Positions 37,126-50,142 of a stretch of DNA of 64,000 nucleotides are shown in pieces. Position numbers and translations under genes: made by a program. How positions within the stretch are numbered: position 1 is the stretch's first letter; each line of letters begins with the position of its first letter. This DNA comes from Climacteris rufus (Eukaryota > Chordata > Aves > Passeriformes > Climacteridae): positions 63,103-127,102 of the forward strand of contig VZRZ01007406.1 of assembly GCA_013398175.1 (NCBI GenBank), read 5' to 3'. Under the pieces are notes generated by a model that saw only the letters and a program-made list of their open reading frames with translations, made no database searches and was not told the DNA's origin.

Positions 37126-38129
37126 AAAATAAAAATCCCCTTGCTCTACAGCTCCAAAATCTCTCTTGTCTAATGATACACATTGGGAAGCTACTTGCAT
37201 CACAAACAGCATTCTCTGCACCAATCTGCAGGTCTTTGCATGCTGTACTATGACAATAAAGTGTCCCTATTTATTATAACTTCTGAAGCTTTCATGCATG
37301 CCTTTAAAACCCAAATTTTTCAACCGTTGACTGCTTAAGTCAAGTAGCATTTAACTGGTTTTCACTTTGTTTCAAACTTTTAACCTTCTTGATACTTTCT
37401 TTTGGATTCTTTCTGCTATTTACACATTTGTTTGCAAGAACATTACTGAAACTAAGTTTTATCACCAATTGCCTCTTTTCAAGTAGTCCTACAAGGCTCG
37501 CTCTGTAAAATAAAATATCTATCAAGGCTAGTAAGTTATTAGAGTTGGACTTCAATTGTGGCTGTTCAGGTGGTTTTTGTAGCTATTACTGAAGGTTACA
37601 TCCATTTATTTCTAAAGTTGGAAGTGCTTGTTAACATTATGTTTTTCTTTATGATCAGGGCTTTTGTTACATCCTGGAAAATTTTAATTTTACATAAAAT
37701 TGTTGGTGATTAAACATGTTGCCTTAGTTTCTTTAAAATCTGGAGGTAAGAGAGAATTTGTTACATCAGCTGAAGCCCATGTTTTAGCTGTCCATAGCTT
37801 CATTATTCTGTTTCCTAAATGAGAGCTACCATTAGAATAAATTATTTCATGTGTCCTATGTCTGTACATTTTTCTTTTAGATTTACAATTACACCACTTC
37901 TAGTGGTGGCATAGCCTACTGGATAAGTTTCCAGCTTGTCTGTAGTCATTCTTTCTATGTTCAGGGCATAGTGATGTACCCTAAAGCTATTACACAAGAG
38001 TCCAATGTGTTCTACTTGCTTTGCATCTCCAAATTGTGAGTCTAAATATCATCTTTAGTACTTCAGATCTTTCATTGTTTAACCTCCTCTTTCATTATTC
38101 ACAGATTTCACTTGTGAAATGGCATCTGT
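37126..38129. other. 1.0 kb between the direct repeats
   Basis: AT-rich sequence with no long open frame and no recognised transposon. It could be internal sequence of a degraded element, or ordinary flank caught in a segmental duplication. Confidence 0.5.
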
Positions 38130-38245
38130 ACTGTATCTAAGCAGTGTTACATCCCTAATAACTACCTAGCAACATCCTGAAGGTCAAACTATGGGCCTCT
38201 GATGCAGGTCTAACCACTCCACAGGCTCTGTAGCTCTGTAAGCCA
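38130..38245 (+). repeat. Direct repeat, copy 2 (~115 bp)
   Basis: Partner of 37011-37125: it keeps tatctaagcagtg, actacctagcaaca and actatgggcctctg with scattered substitutions. It diverges from copy 1 past both ends. Confidence 0.88.
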
Positions 38246-41200
38246 AGACACTAGGCAAAGGTAATGTAAAATCAGAATCAGCTTTGTAAAGGGTATTTGG
38301 TAAAAGCCCCCAAAATTCTTTCTTAAACATTTTTCTAATGCTGAATATATCATACTGTTACTGTACACCTGAAAGAAATTGCTCTACTCTAATAATGAAA
38401 ACAGGCTCTGTATACACAATATCATGATATTACTAACAAACTTTACATTACTGCAGCACTGTCTTGACAGTGTTAAGAAAAATCTTTTTGACTATGCAAA
38501 ATAAGCAATACCAATGAGGCCAGAAAATAACTGCTGCTATTTTACTAAGGCAGATATGGAAATACGCAGAATACTTATCATTTATCTTTATTGCAAAGAA
38601 TAGCTTGTTGGTTTTTTGTGCAACTTCTTACTTACACGAAAATAAATCCTCAAAATAATTAATAAATTTTTATCTTTGATCTTTTAAATGCAGACTTTGC
38701 ATAGTCATCAGTATTTTCTGTAACTGAACCTCTGTCTCTTTTTTGTTCATCTTTTGTATTCTTGCTGATAAAATCCTGAGTGTTCTCTACCTGCAGCATG
38801 AATGCTGATTGCACTTGTAGAGCTCTATTTTATTAATTACACTCTCACCTATAACCTTCTCTGTCAAAATTAACAAAGACAAAGCAGGAGGTCTGCCCTT
38901 GACTGCAGATTTGCTCACATGTTAAAAAAACATTTTGACTTTCTGTGCTAATTCAAGCACTTCCATTCATTACTGGTAATTATTACAGTTTTTATACTTT
39001 TTGATATCAAAGCATGCCTTTGTGAGGAATTTAGAAATCTTAATAATCAAAACTCAATCATGCTTCTGGAGAAAAGCCAGAAATAGAAAAATAGCCACAC
39101 TAGTTTGAAGAATCTTTTTGTAAGACAACAGAGGCTGCAGAGTTTAGCCCCATAACACAAGAAAGGTTCACTAGAACACTTTCTGTGGGCAATCTTTACC
39201 ATAGATGTAAGACTGTGTCTGACTCAGCAGAGCAGAAAGGGCACACCATGCAGCATACAAAACCAGTTACAGAAAAAAGGCAAATGACTGCAGGCCAACC
39301 CATAAACCAAAACAATTCTGAGCCCATATTAACCGGCTCCAACATTTCTGAGAACTTTGAAGATCTTGATTCCTTTCCACAGACTGTCAAAAGACAATGT
39401 TAGACGGTTGAGAGTTTTGTGCAAATCAGAAAAATTTAATTTGTGTGTTTCTTCTCTAGGGACTTTTAATCACCCCAATGTGTGACATGCTTCTGATTAT
39501 TCCTTGCCCTTTTATCTACAGAAGTAGAAAGGACAGTTAAAACGACATTAAAAAATCCAATGGGGTCTGTATTGAAAGCTTGGGTCTGCCTTGCCTAACT
39601 TCCAGCAACAGGGAGGCTTGGCCACCATGAGGGTCTTCTCTCCACAGACGCCCTCATCCGAGTTACAAAACACGTCCAACTCACAGATTTGGCTTTCTTA
39701 TTCCTGGTCATACGAACTTTCCACAGGTCTTGGAGATTTGTAATGGTTTTCAACAGCACTCTCTGATGTCCTGGCCATTCTCCAGCATTTTTGAAGTTGC
39801 AGCCTGACTTAAGGGATGGTTTCTCCCTTGCTGGCTATTACTTTGGTTCTCAGAGCTAGCAGACCCAGAGCAAAATGGTCTTTTTGCCTCACCATGAGTC
39901 CCTGCCCAGAGCTGTCTATATGGATCACAATCAGAACTTCAAAACCAAAGGAAGCCCATAGCCTGCAGAATATCCTCACTACCTTGTTTATGACACACAG
40001 GAATGGATCACAGGATGCTTCCCTACCTGCTGCCATGTCTCTCCCTGCAAACAGCTGGACACATTCTCTGCTGTAGGGCGAAGGAGGAGAAAGCAGGGTG
40101 CCCTGCCCCTGGCTATCTGTGCCTGCTGACACCTCTTCAGCTGCAAGCAGATATGCTCTGGCAGCACCTGGGCACAGTGGTTGAGAGCACTAACCAAGTC
40201 CAGAGAAGAGGATAATGGAAGGGAAGAGTTGGATTAGAAATATGTACCCAGATTCTTACAGGGATATCTGTGCTGATTATGGGAGAGTAAGACAGGAAAC
40301 AGATCCACTACACATTTAGGGTTCTTAGATCTATATAGCTCTAGGGTTCTTAGTCATCTATATACAGATGTGTGTGTGTATGTGTGTGTGCATGCATTTT
40401 AGAGATCCTTTATCCACCTTTTCAGATCCCATTTGATATGAAAGTTCTCAAGATGGAAGAGAATCAGACCTACCACCCACCACATTTGAAATTCAGACTT
40501 GTTATTTTAAAGCTGCTGGATGCTGAGTTTAAGAACCTTGCTTATATTGTTCCTGTGTGGTTGTCTATGGGCAGTCCAATATACAGCATCCTGCTCCAGA
40601 AGGCATCTGTTTTGAGTGTTAAGCACAATAGACAGACAGGCAGGTCAGAAGATGACACAAAACAAGGAGACAACATTCATTAGTGATGCAAATATTGCCG
40701 TGTTATCCCTGCAGTTTAGCTTGAGAGGCACCTCAGCAAAAGGGAGTTCTGAGAACAGTGTGGTAGTTATGAAGAGGCTAATGATTGCAGATGGGACAAA
40801 TATTCTTATTTGACTAGTCTCACTCTTAACAATCCATAGAAATCCTACTACAATGAAACTTTTAGGGGCCCTGAGAGGCTGCTACAGCTCCCTAGGTACT
40901 TCATGAGGTAAATGTTAGGGCATGAGCAGGCTTTGAGAGGTGTTCAAAAGTGAAGCCAGGCAGCTTATATTTAGCTTTATCAAGGGATGGGAGTGCATAG
41001 AGGAAGGTGAAGAGAAGGGTAAATTATTTTCAGTGGCAGTAATGCGTATGTTCTTTCAAGAATGCTAGCAAAGAGCTCTATTTTCCACAAAATCCTGTGT
41101 TGACCATGACTGGGTTTCCCATAGCTTTTGCTGACAAGGGCGTTACAGCAGAATGTCCTCAGGCTTTTGCAGAATCATCAGCATGGCAGCATAATGTGAA

Positions 41201-44200
41201 GGCAGCCATTATAAAAGGCACCTCTTTTACTTATATTACCTGTTATGCAAGTTGGAGGGTAACAGGTGAGAAAAACATGCAAAAACTTATAAAAGGAAAA
41301 TCCTCTGATGTTGAACTGGAATTACCCCTTTGCCTACAGCTACATTTAATTCCTGTGGTGAGTCCATATTTCAGCTTCCTCATGTCCCACCCCAGGTTCT
41401 GAACAGTAATTTTTCTCCAGGCTGACTGTTCGGTTAAGATGCAGAGGCAGACTGGGTTTTGGCATTTCCTTGGTTTCTTACTTGATAGACTGTACTTTCA
41501 GGGGCCAAACCTTCCAACTCTGTCTGCTCTGTTTGAAATGATGTTTATACTTCAGCTGTAAGGGAACTGCATTTAGTAAGGAATTTGGAGAATGTCTTTT
41601 CATCTGGGAAATGGATTTGTTTTGCCAGTTTGTGTCTATGCAATATTAAAGAACAAGACTTTCATAAATGGGAGAAATTATTCTTCTTTTAGCTATATAG
41701 ACAGTAATGCTATCTCAGGAGTTCAGGTTTGACAGTCTTGGCTTCCAAAGGTGCCTAGAGAAATTGGATGCACCAACTTCCGCCTTGTTCTCATACTATA
41801 AATTCTCCCAGAGGGAAAGAAATATTGTATGGTTGCAAGTCTAATTTAGATAGCATCTGACCCACTCTAGACACTGTTCAGTTAAAAGGAAGCACTATAA
41901 AAAATTTCCTTTCTTAATATCTTTTTGTGTCTTTTCTGGGATACACACCAATCATAGGCAAAGGAAGATGTACTGTGGATTTGTCACTGTTTTGTAAAGT
42001 GCTTGACAGAAGACCTGCGGTGGAGCAGACTGAAGTGCCCTGGTTCTTCCTGTCCTGCCACTGTCTCCTGTTAGATTGCTTTAACAAGCCTGCCTGGCCA
42101 ATGACAGTTTCTCTTTCTCCCAGAAAAATTCTATTGACTGCATTGGTTGTTGGCCAGCCCAGAGCCCTTCTTGGAGAGGAGGCCTCTAGCAAAGTGCAGT
42201 GCAGCTCTATCTTGCTTTGATTTTAATGAAATTCATTTTAATGCTAGCCAGAAGTATTCTCCTTTTTCTCTTAACTGTTAAGTCTCTGGACTTTGAAAAA
42301 AATGCATTTTCCTTGTGGTTAATTATATGTCATGAGATTGGGAGGCTTCTTTTTTTTTATTTTTTTTTTTTTTTTTCCAGTGAGGAAAATCATTAAAATA
42401 AAAAAGAAAGAAAATTAGACAAAACCATTTTTTATTCCCTCTTATTCATGGGATACAATTAGATATTAAAGGAAGAAATTCTTTGGTAACTGTAATACTG
42501 GCTGTTTTCATATCCCCTCATCTACTTTTACATTACATTCTCAGCTCTTTATACATAAACTTGATTGGATTTCAACTGCTTCACTACTGAAAGAGGATCA
42601 CTCAGACTGAAAGTAGGTACTGGTTGGCCTCATTCAGGACATAGGAAAACTTCAGCTGTACTTACGAGCGTAGATTGTCAAGTAATAGTCTGTTTGTTAA
42701 AAATGGGTATTATTTCCTGCCATGAAAAAGAAGAATGATACTATCTCATGAGGGTGGAAGATAGATTTCTGTATTATCTTAATTTATTATCACTAGTCTG
42801 ATGGGACTAGAGAGTATTAATATGTTTCCCATTACCTTGCTTTGAAAATTCACACTGCAAGTTTCCTGCAGATGGTTCAAGGAACTATCTATCTTCTCTG
42901 TACCTGGCAATTCCAGGAAAGACACAATGATTCAGTTCACTGGCTTTAGATTCTAAGGAAGATGGTAGACATACTCCTTCTAGTAAGACATGACATCTAT
43001 TTCCAAAGTACACAAAAACCAGCAGGGCAGAACATGGTTAAAGGAAAAAAAAAAACCAGCAACTTAAAACTGAAGTGATTTGGGCCGGGCCAAAAAACAA
43101 TGGTGAGAGGCACAGAGATTAAAAGTTTGCATCCACTGGATAAAAAAGTGTTTGATAAAAACATCACAGCAAACATTTGGTAAGTAATATCTTAGCCCTG
43201 ACCACCTGCACTTTACTCTAAATTAACTTTCCATAGTCCTGATCAGATTACATTGTTAACTCCCATTTATTTTTTTGCAGGCAAATTTAGGTGTATCTTA
43301 GCTCTATCTGTGTGGGGCTGGATTCTTCTCAGGATGCACAACTGTATTTGAACAGTTTGTCCAGACCCAGTTTATCAAGGGGCTGCATCAAAAAAAAAAA
43401 TTACACTAATTTGAGAGCCACACTCAGAGAGTTTAGAAAAGTTTGTTTCAGAGTGAGGATGATGACAAGCTCCAAGTCTTGTATTGTACAAGAGGCCAAT
43501 ATTTGACTGATTTCTGCAGCCAAATTCTTAGTTAATATCAGGAGCTTAAGCCACTTGCTGCAGGAGTGAGTCATGTTGACTGTAGAAGTCTTGACATTCA
43601 CTCTGTATATCTGCCAAAAGTAGACATTTTCTGGTGTTTCTTCTCTATGCTGAAGTTTTTGCTGCACCAAATCAGAGAGTAGAGTTGTAGGCGAGAGGAA
43701 ATGTATACTCATGTAATATGAATGCTTGTGTAAACAGGCCTTGTGAGTTCACTCAACAGTTCCTGTATTACACTTGCATGTCCTAATGAAATGAAAACAT
43801 TATTGTTAGAAATATTGTATCATGTCATGTCATCTCTGTTCCAGTAGCTAGCTGCTTCCCTTTAAGAACTTGTAACTCATGTATAACATGAGCTTTTTCA
43901 ATTTACGGGGTTTGGACCAGGTCAGATGCAAGAGATGTAGAAGAATGGACATAGCAGATATACTGGAGATGCTAACAAAGTTTAATTGAAACACTTCTCC
44001 ACTTTTCCTTTTTTCATCTTAAGAATTTGAGGTGTTTGAAGCATTGGTCTTGTACAAAGAAAATTTTGTATGATTGGGTAAGATATTTTCTATTCTTCCA
44101 GGTAATAGGGCCTATTCTCAGTATGTAAAATCTTGCTGGAAAATGAAAGTTATCATCCTTTTAAAGATCAAAACTTGTAGTGCACAGAAATTGCTAGTAT

Positions 44201-47200
44201 GCTTAGCCATAGTCAGAGCATGCCAGTTTCTCACAGTGAAATTGTGCTTCAGATAGAGGTCCTATATAGGTGTGGCTATTTGCAGTTTCCACTTCAAATA
44301 GATGGGGGATAACGTGTACATGTGGATCAAAGCCAGAAATTTTTAGCTGTGAACATCTTAGAGCCATCATCTAATACCAAGATTTAAAGTGACGAGGAGT
44401 AAGAATAATAATGACATTATTCTCTGCTTGTAAGGCCAATTATTGCCTCTAATTCACGATGTTCTAGTTACAAATGAGGCAGCTTTTCTATTACAAGCTT
44501 ATTCTCTGTGTCTGTGACACTTGAAGCTGACATTTTTCACAGTAGCTGTCAGTCCAGTCATAAGAGGATTTTATGATTAATGAGATTCACTTTTTGCTGT
44601 TTTCAAGGTGCTTCAAATCCCACAGACATGATATACCAGAGGGAAAAGTGGGACACTTAGCGCTGATGTGTTCAGCCTAGAACAGTGTCAGCTGTTCTAC
44701 TGAAGCTTAGCTGTACATAGGTGACATTTTGTCACAATGACCAGAGGTTTTGGTAAAGTAGAAAAATGTTACTGTCTTCTCTGGTCTGCAGCCATGCCCA
44801 CACATTTCTCTAAAAGTGAACCTTTTGAAATTCAAATGGAAACTGTGTGATCTTTGTCTTCCTTTGAAAGGAAGGTTGTGGAAGTGCACGCTCTTAATAG
44901 TTTTTTGGTACCTTCTGTTATTTGTAGAAGTATTTTTGGACAAGGTTAGATTTTATTTTATCAGTTTTCCTTTTGATTTTTGTCAATTTTTCTATCTGTT
45001 ATATTTGTGCTATGGTAGCTATTAAAGTCTCCAACAGTTGTTAAGGCCTGATGATGTTTTGTATGTACTGGGATTTTGATGGTGTGGAACAAAGCGGGAT
45101 GTTTAAGCAGGGAGTTGATTGACAGGAATATGATCGAGGTCTATCCTGAGAGGAATGGAGAAAGTAAATAAGGAAATTACTGTTTCTCATACTAAAAGAA
45201 ATAAGGGATCCCAAATTAGACCAGAAGGTAGCATGTTCATAACAAGGAAAGGACATGGCTATTCACATAATATGTAGGTGAGCTGTGGGTCTACTTCCTC
45301 CAAAAATTTTACAGGGTTAATTTTGCATGGATTCAGGAGACAGGAAAAATTTATGGAAAACCATTTATCCTGTTCCACCTGGAGGGTGGTTAATTCATAG
45401 AGAAATGCTTGTGGCTTGTCATGTTTCCACTGCCACAAAGCTGCTAACAACAGTGATAATATTCTGGAGTAGTTTAATTGCAGCTCTGTCCTGGCCTTAC
45501 ACAGATTCTTAGGTATCTGGTTTTGTGTTTTGCTGGGATTCAGGTGTGATCCAGTTTGACTAAGGTTCTTATGTGCTTTATATTACAGTCTTTGAATTGT
45601 TTCATTCAAGAAAGAGATAAGAGCTCTGGGGAGGAAATCCATATAAAAGTGGTTGTTGATCTCAGCCTAAGTCTGGTGGCATTCAAACAACATTAACTTA
45701 TAGCAGAATTAAACTAAATGTAAACAAATTTTGACAACTCTGGGTGCTGGAAAGATAATTATTTCCTCACATGTGTACACAAGGGCAGATCAGGATAACT
45801 CAGGATTGAGTGGATCCAGAAATATTGGAAATGGGAAGGGCAATCTTCGGATATGTCTATTCAATCATGGGGGAAAAAAAATTCTTGAAGCTAAGAGGGA
45901 GCTTCCCCTGAGTTGAGCCAGTCTTCAGAAAGGTTCAAGAAAGCCCACTAGATTTATTAAATTATTGAGATAATATATATGTATAATCATGGTGAAGGTT
46001 GTCATCAATTTGCAGATTTCTGTCATCAGCAATCGAGATGGTCAAGCCTTAAATCAAGTGTATTACTGTCTAATGACCTCAAGCGGTCTGCTGACAGGGT
46101 TTGGAAATATTTTTCCACTAGCTACGAAGAGTCCAGAGGCTGTGCATTAAACACACTGGTTGCACTGTGAAGTCCAGAAAATAATCCACACAAAACCTGT
46201 GAAGTCCCTGTGCTTATGTCTGTGTGACAAAGTATAGACCTGTAGGTTTTATACAGAATGTGTGCTGGCAATGGAAAGTGGAGAATGGTTCATAGATGTA
46301 ATAAGAGATAATCTCTATATTCTCTGCATTCCAGAAGATAGTGCTTTTTGCCACTTTCTAGAATTTTCTGACTGTATCAAATACTACTTCTATCAAGAAA
46401 CTGAAAGTAACACTATACTCGTAAGTGGATTGGGAGCTGTTTGATTCTGATGAGTCAGGGAACTGCAGAGGTCTGATCTGTGATTCATTGACAGAGAAAG
46501 CTTTCTGGAAAGGCTAAATTAGATAGATACTCCAGCAAAGAGAGAAGCTGAGGTTTAGGGGGATTTGATGAATGAGAGGCACAACAAGTACACGGGATCA
46601 GTTTCTCCTGCACCTAAAAGCTGGATGGGACCCAAAGTGAAAACTGCGAGAGAGAATCTGTTTAAAAGAAGGATTTTGCTAAATGCGGGTACTCTTTTAT
46701 TTGTACTCACCTTTGGAGACTCAGTCCATTAATCCATCCCTATCCAAAAAACATTTCATGAATTTTCACTGAGAGCTTACAGAGGTCCAATTGCCAGCAA
46801 CAACTGCTCACAAACAGTATTGCGTAAGGAAACTTGGAATCTTTTACTCAAAATTTTGCTTAAGGATTTGGAGGAATGAGCGTGCCAAGTCATGTCAGCA
46901 TGATACAGGAAAGACCCAGATTCTGCAATTACCCAAAGAACTAGCAAAGATTTGCAATAAAATTTCCTTCCTTTAGGCAGGCAAATCCCAGCTACCTTAT
47001 CCTGACAATTTTTGACAGGCATCAGTGCAGAATGATTGTCTACTTAAACATATTTTCAGGAGCGGTAGGAGTAAATTTTCTTAATTGTGCTAATCCATCC
47101 ACTAAGCTTTCTCTCATAACAGCTCTTCCTTGTTGCATATTTAAATCTTTGCTGTACTTCACTGTTTATCTTTAAAACCCTCAGAAATCTGGCATCCAGA

Positions 47201-49279
47201 TTCTTAAGCCACAAAGAGGGATGACAGTCATAGAAACAACAAAGCTGTAATTTGTATTATTCAGTTTTGTATTCTGTTGTAATATTACCCAACTGCCAAG
47301 GACTCATCTTTGATCTTACTTTGTTCTGTTGTTAAGCTTACTAGAGGGAAGAGAATGGAAAAGAAATGGGAAGTGGTTTTCTGAAGAACTTAGCTTACAT
47401 TTAGGAACTTCAGGGACATGGTCTGATTTTCCAGATTACATCTATTAAGAAGGTGTTTTCTTTTCTAGGTGTTGTTTTCCATTTAAAGAAAAAAAGAAAA
47501 CCAAAACCAAAACCAACACCAAAAACAAACCCAACCTACCAAAAAAAAACCCTGTAGTTTTTTGTTATTTAAAAATTTTGTGTGTCTACACTGGTGCTCA
47601 AAGGGAAAGTCCCACCCTAGTATTCCAGTTCCCACTCTTGTGCTTCTGCTGGCATAAACATTTATGCAACAGAACAGTCAGTCAGGTCTAAGAACAGATC
47701 AGCTGAGAAATAGCCTTAAAAAACCATACTTTTAAACACTCAGACTTGAGCTACTGTAAAACTGCATGTATTCTTCACCTAGCACAAGGAAAGCCTCTTG
47801 CAGTGGGCTGCAGCATGAGATGTGCCTACCTCTCTTACTGGTGATTTTCACAGGATTGAGCTCACACACTTCATCTCTGCAGCAGTACAGAAAACTTATT
47901 TCTTCATCCTGCATTTGCAGGTTGAGTCTCCAATCTGTGGTAGTAGTGTGTCCTGGTGTTTCCAAGGGGATAGTTGACCTGGTGCATTGAAAATTCTGTC
48001 TCTCCTTATCTTACCCCAGAGAGAGACGTGCAGTTGTCAGAAGAGCCTGTTCCTTAACAGAGGGTGGGTCTAGCAGTTTGCTGTTGGCCTGTTATGTTGT
48101 AATCATAGCATTCAGACTTGCAGATTATTGCAGAGAATTGGTATAACTGCTTGAGAACTTTGCTGCCTTGCTCTTATTATTCTTGGAACAACGCACTCAT
48201 GCACAGACTGACATAAACTAGGCTAGACTCTTCTATGAACTTCATGTTCATAGTTATTCCCATGGGACTTGACTGTTTCCTTGGAAATACATAAGCTACA
48301 CAGAGTAGCATCCCAGGCTTCTTTTGTATTTTCAGAGCTGTGGTGGCACCAAAGAACCAGGTTGCATTCTTGAACCCTGTTTTCTGGCTCCAGTCAGATC
48401 TTGGCACACAGGGAGATAAAGAAGAGGAGATTAAGAGGGTGTATACTGTTGTCCATGTAAGTACATGCAGACTTAAAAAGCAGAAAAGAGATGACTAACA
48501 AAGCCAGTGAACTTAGAATATGAAATGCTTTCTCGTTTTTGGAAAATGAAATGGAGATATTTTGTATCCCTGCCAAGTTTTAAATCTCTTTTTATAATAA
48601 CCAGGAAAATGTTTCCTTTAGCTCTATTAATAGAGTGATGAATTTTAAAAAATGAACGGGTGGGATTTTTTTCCAGGTTTGTTATTCACCAAAAGACATG
48701 TTTCTGCTCTGCAAAAATAATAGGAGCAGTGTCCATCACTGTCCACAGGGAGGGGAACAAATCCTAGCTCCTAGCATGCACTGGGATGGCATGAGAGAAG
48801 GCAACTCATCCCAACCTGAACAGAGTGAAAAGGATCTGATAGTATTTTACCAAACAGACCAAATGTCCTGGCCAAGACTGCAAGGTAAACTTGCATTTTG
48901 TTTAGAGGCAATTTTAACAACCAGTCTGAACCTGAAGAGAAAGAATGACACATTTCTTAAATATCTCTACAATAGCAATACTATTTTACTAGCTCAGAGG
49001 TGTTCCTAAATGGGAGTCAGCTCATGAGCAGGAAATAATGAGAAAATGAGATTAAATTGAACTTTGAAAGGTACTAAGCAAGAGAACTTTTATGTCTGCT
49101 GTCCTGGACATGAATCTAGGTCCAGGCTGTTTCCTCTATATGCAGGGTTCTTGAGGGCAAAAGTGTTCTTCATAATGCCAAGCAGCATTTCTTTATTGCA
49201 TCTTCTCTTAGATTGAAGAGTTGTGCAGTTTAATCATTTCCTCTTACACTCTCCAAACAAAGCACTCCTTTAACGCTGG
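38246..49279. other. Intergenic, no gene recognised
   Basis: AT-rich, with a TG-repeat patch at about 40368-40390, a poly-T tract at about 42350-42378 and an A/C-rich patch at about 47488-47556. A slightly GC-richer patch at 39580-40215 has overlapping short frames on both strands that I cannot assign. No exons recognised. Confidence 0.6.
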
Positions 49280-49930
49280 CCGGGTGCCTACTCAAGGCTG
49301 CACAGCGACCTGCTGAGTGTCCCAGGCAGAGTGGGTGGCTGCAGACGATCTGCAGTTAGGCCCCAAGCTCAGGGCTCCTGCTGCAGCTAAGCGGAGTATG
49401 CTGGCTCCTCTGGGGAGAGTGAGCCCCAAGCCGGGTGTTGTTGGCATCGGCGAAGGCAGAGACCGAGAGAGGGGTCTTCTTGTGAAATTCAGCTCTTTTA
49501 TTGCTGGAAGGGGTAGCAGGAGAAGGTCCAGGGAGCAGGAGAGGGTCCAGGTAGCAGGAGACAGCACAAGGGTCCAGCAGAGCCAAGGGATCCAGGGAAG
49601 AAGACAAGGGTATGGGGAAAAGCAGGGGTATATACAGGAAAAGGGAGCAGGGGAAACATACCTATTGTAGGGGTACAGAAAATACAAACTATCCAATAGA
49701 AAACCGAAGAGATACGAACTTTCTAGAACTAAACCATATACAGAACATGAGGTAATAAACGTATCAACCAATACTGTGACAATATGCAAAACGTAATCAC
49801 GTGGAACACTGGGAGGAAACAAAAGGTCACCCTAATCAGAGAGATAGCCTTAAACCTTGGTGTGCTGGGTTTTATTGCACCAGCTCCGAGGCCTGGTGGC
49901 AGTGGCTTTCGCCACGCACACCACCATACT
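49280..49930 (-). mobile_element. Second solo LTR, - strand, with internal minisatellite
   Basis: On the - strand: U3 with gtatatac TATA box (49628-49635), AATAAA 126 bases further on (complement of 49497-49502), then a U5-like end rich in CT and GC. Between TATA and poly(A) signal lie three to four copies of an ~18-bp unit around ggtccagg-agcaggag. Spacing and order fit an LTR promoter and terminator. The 176-codon frame across it on the - strand is a by-product, since it spans promoter and terminator signals. No internal retroviral genes adjoin. It is a different family from the 36-kb LTR. Edges are approximate. Confidence 0.65.
49509..49590 (-). repeat. Minisatellite within the 49-kb LTR
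   Basis: Degenerate units of about 18-20 bp built on tagcaggaga-ggtccag, repeated three to four times, between the LTR TATA box and its poly(A) signal. Confidence 0.8.
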
Positions 49931-50035
49931 CCTTCCCACCTGTTTCTACGCAGACCTGATGTTACTAATTCTTCTCTTTGTGATAGGTTAGTCTGCTTTG
50001 GTCAAAGCATTTTGGTACAGGATGGAATGAAAACT

Positions 50036-50142
50036 GAGCAACTTGATCTAGCAGAAGGTGTCTTTGCTCTTGAAAGGGGGCTTGGAACTAGATGATCTTT
50101 AAGGTCCCTTCCAATTCAAATGATTCTGTGACTCTATGATCC
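50036..50142 (+). mobile_element. CR1 3'-end fragment
   Basis: Carries the CR1 3' UTR hallmark (ggaactagatgatctttaagg, then the ccttccaa block) and ends in octamer-like tail repeats (attctgtgactctatgatc). Only about 110 bases remain, a severe 5' truncation. It begins about 100 bases right of the 49-kb LTR. Confidence 0.9.

Noticed and set aside
42350..42400. Poly-T tract as the tail of a - strand retrogene
   Set aside because: No poly(A) signal, no coding similarity and no target-site duplication were seen beside it.
49292..49822. 176-codon - strand frame
   Set aside because: It lies across the LTR's TATA box, minisatellite and poly(A) signal; the composition follows the repeat and no retroviral protein is recognisable.
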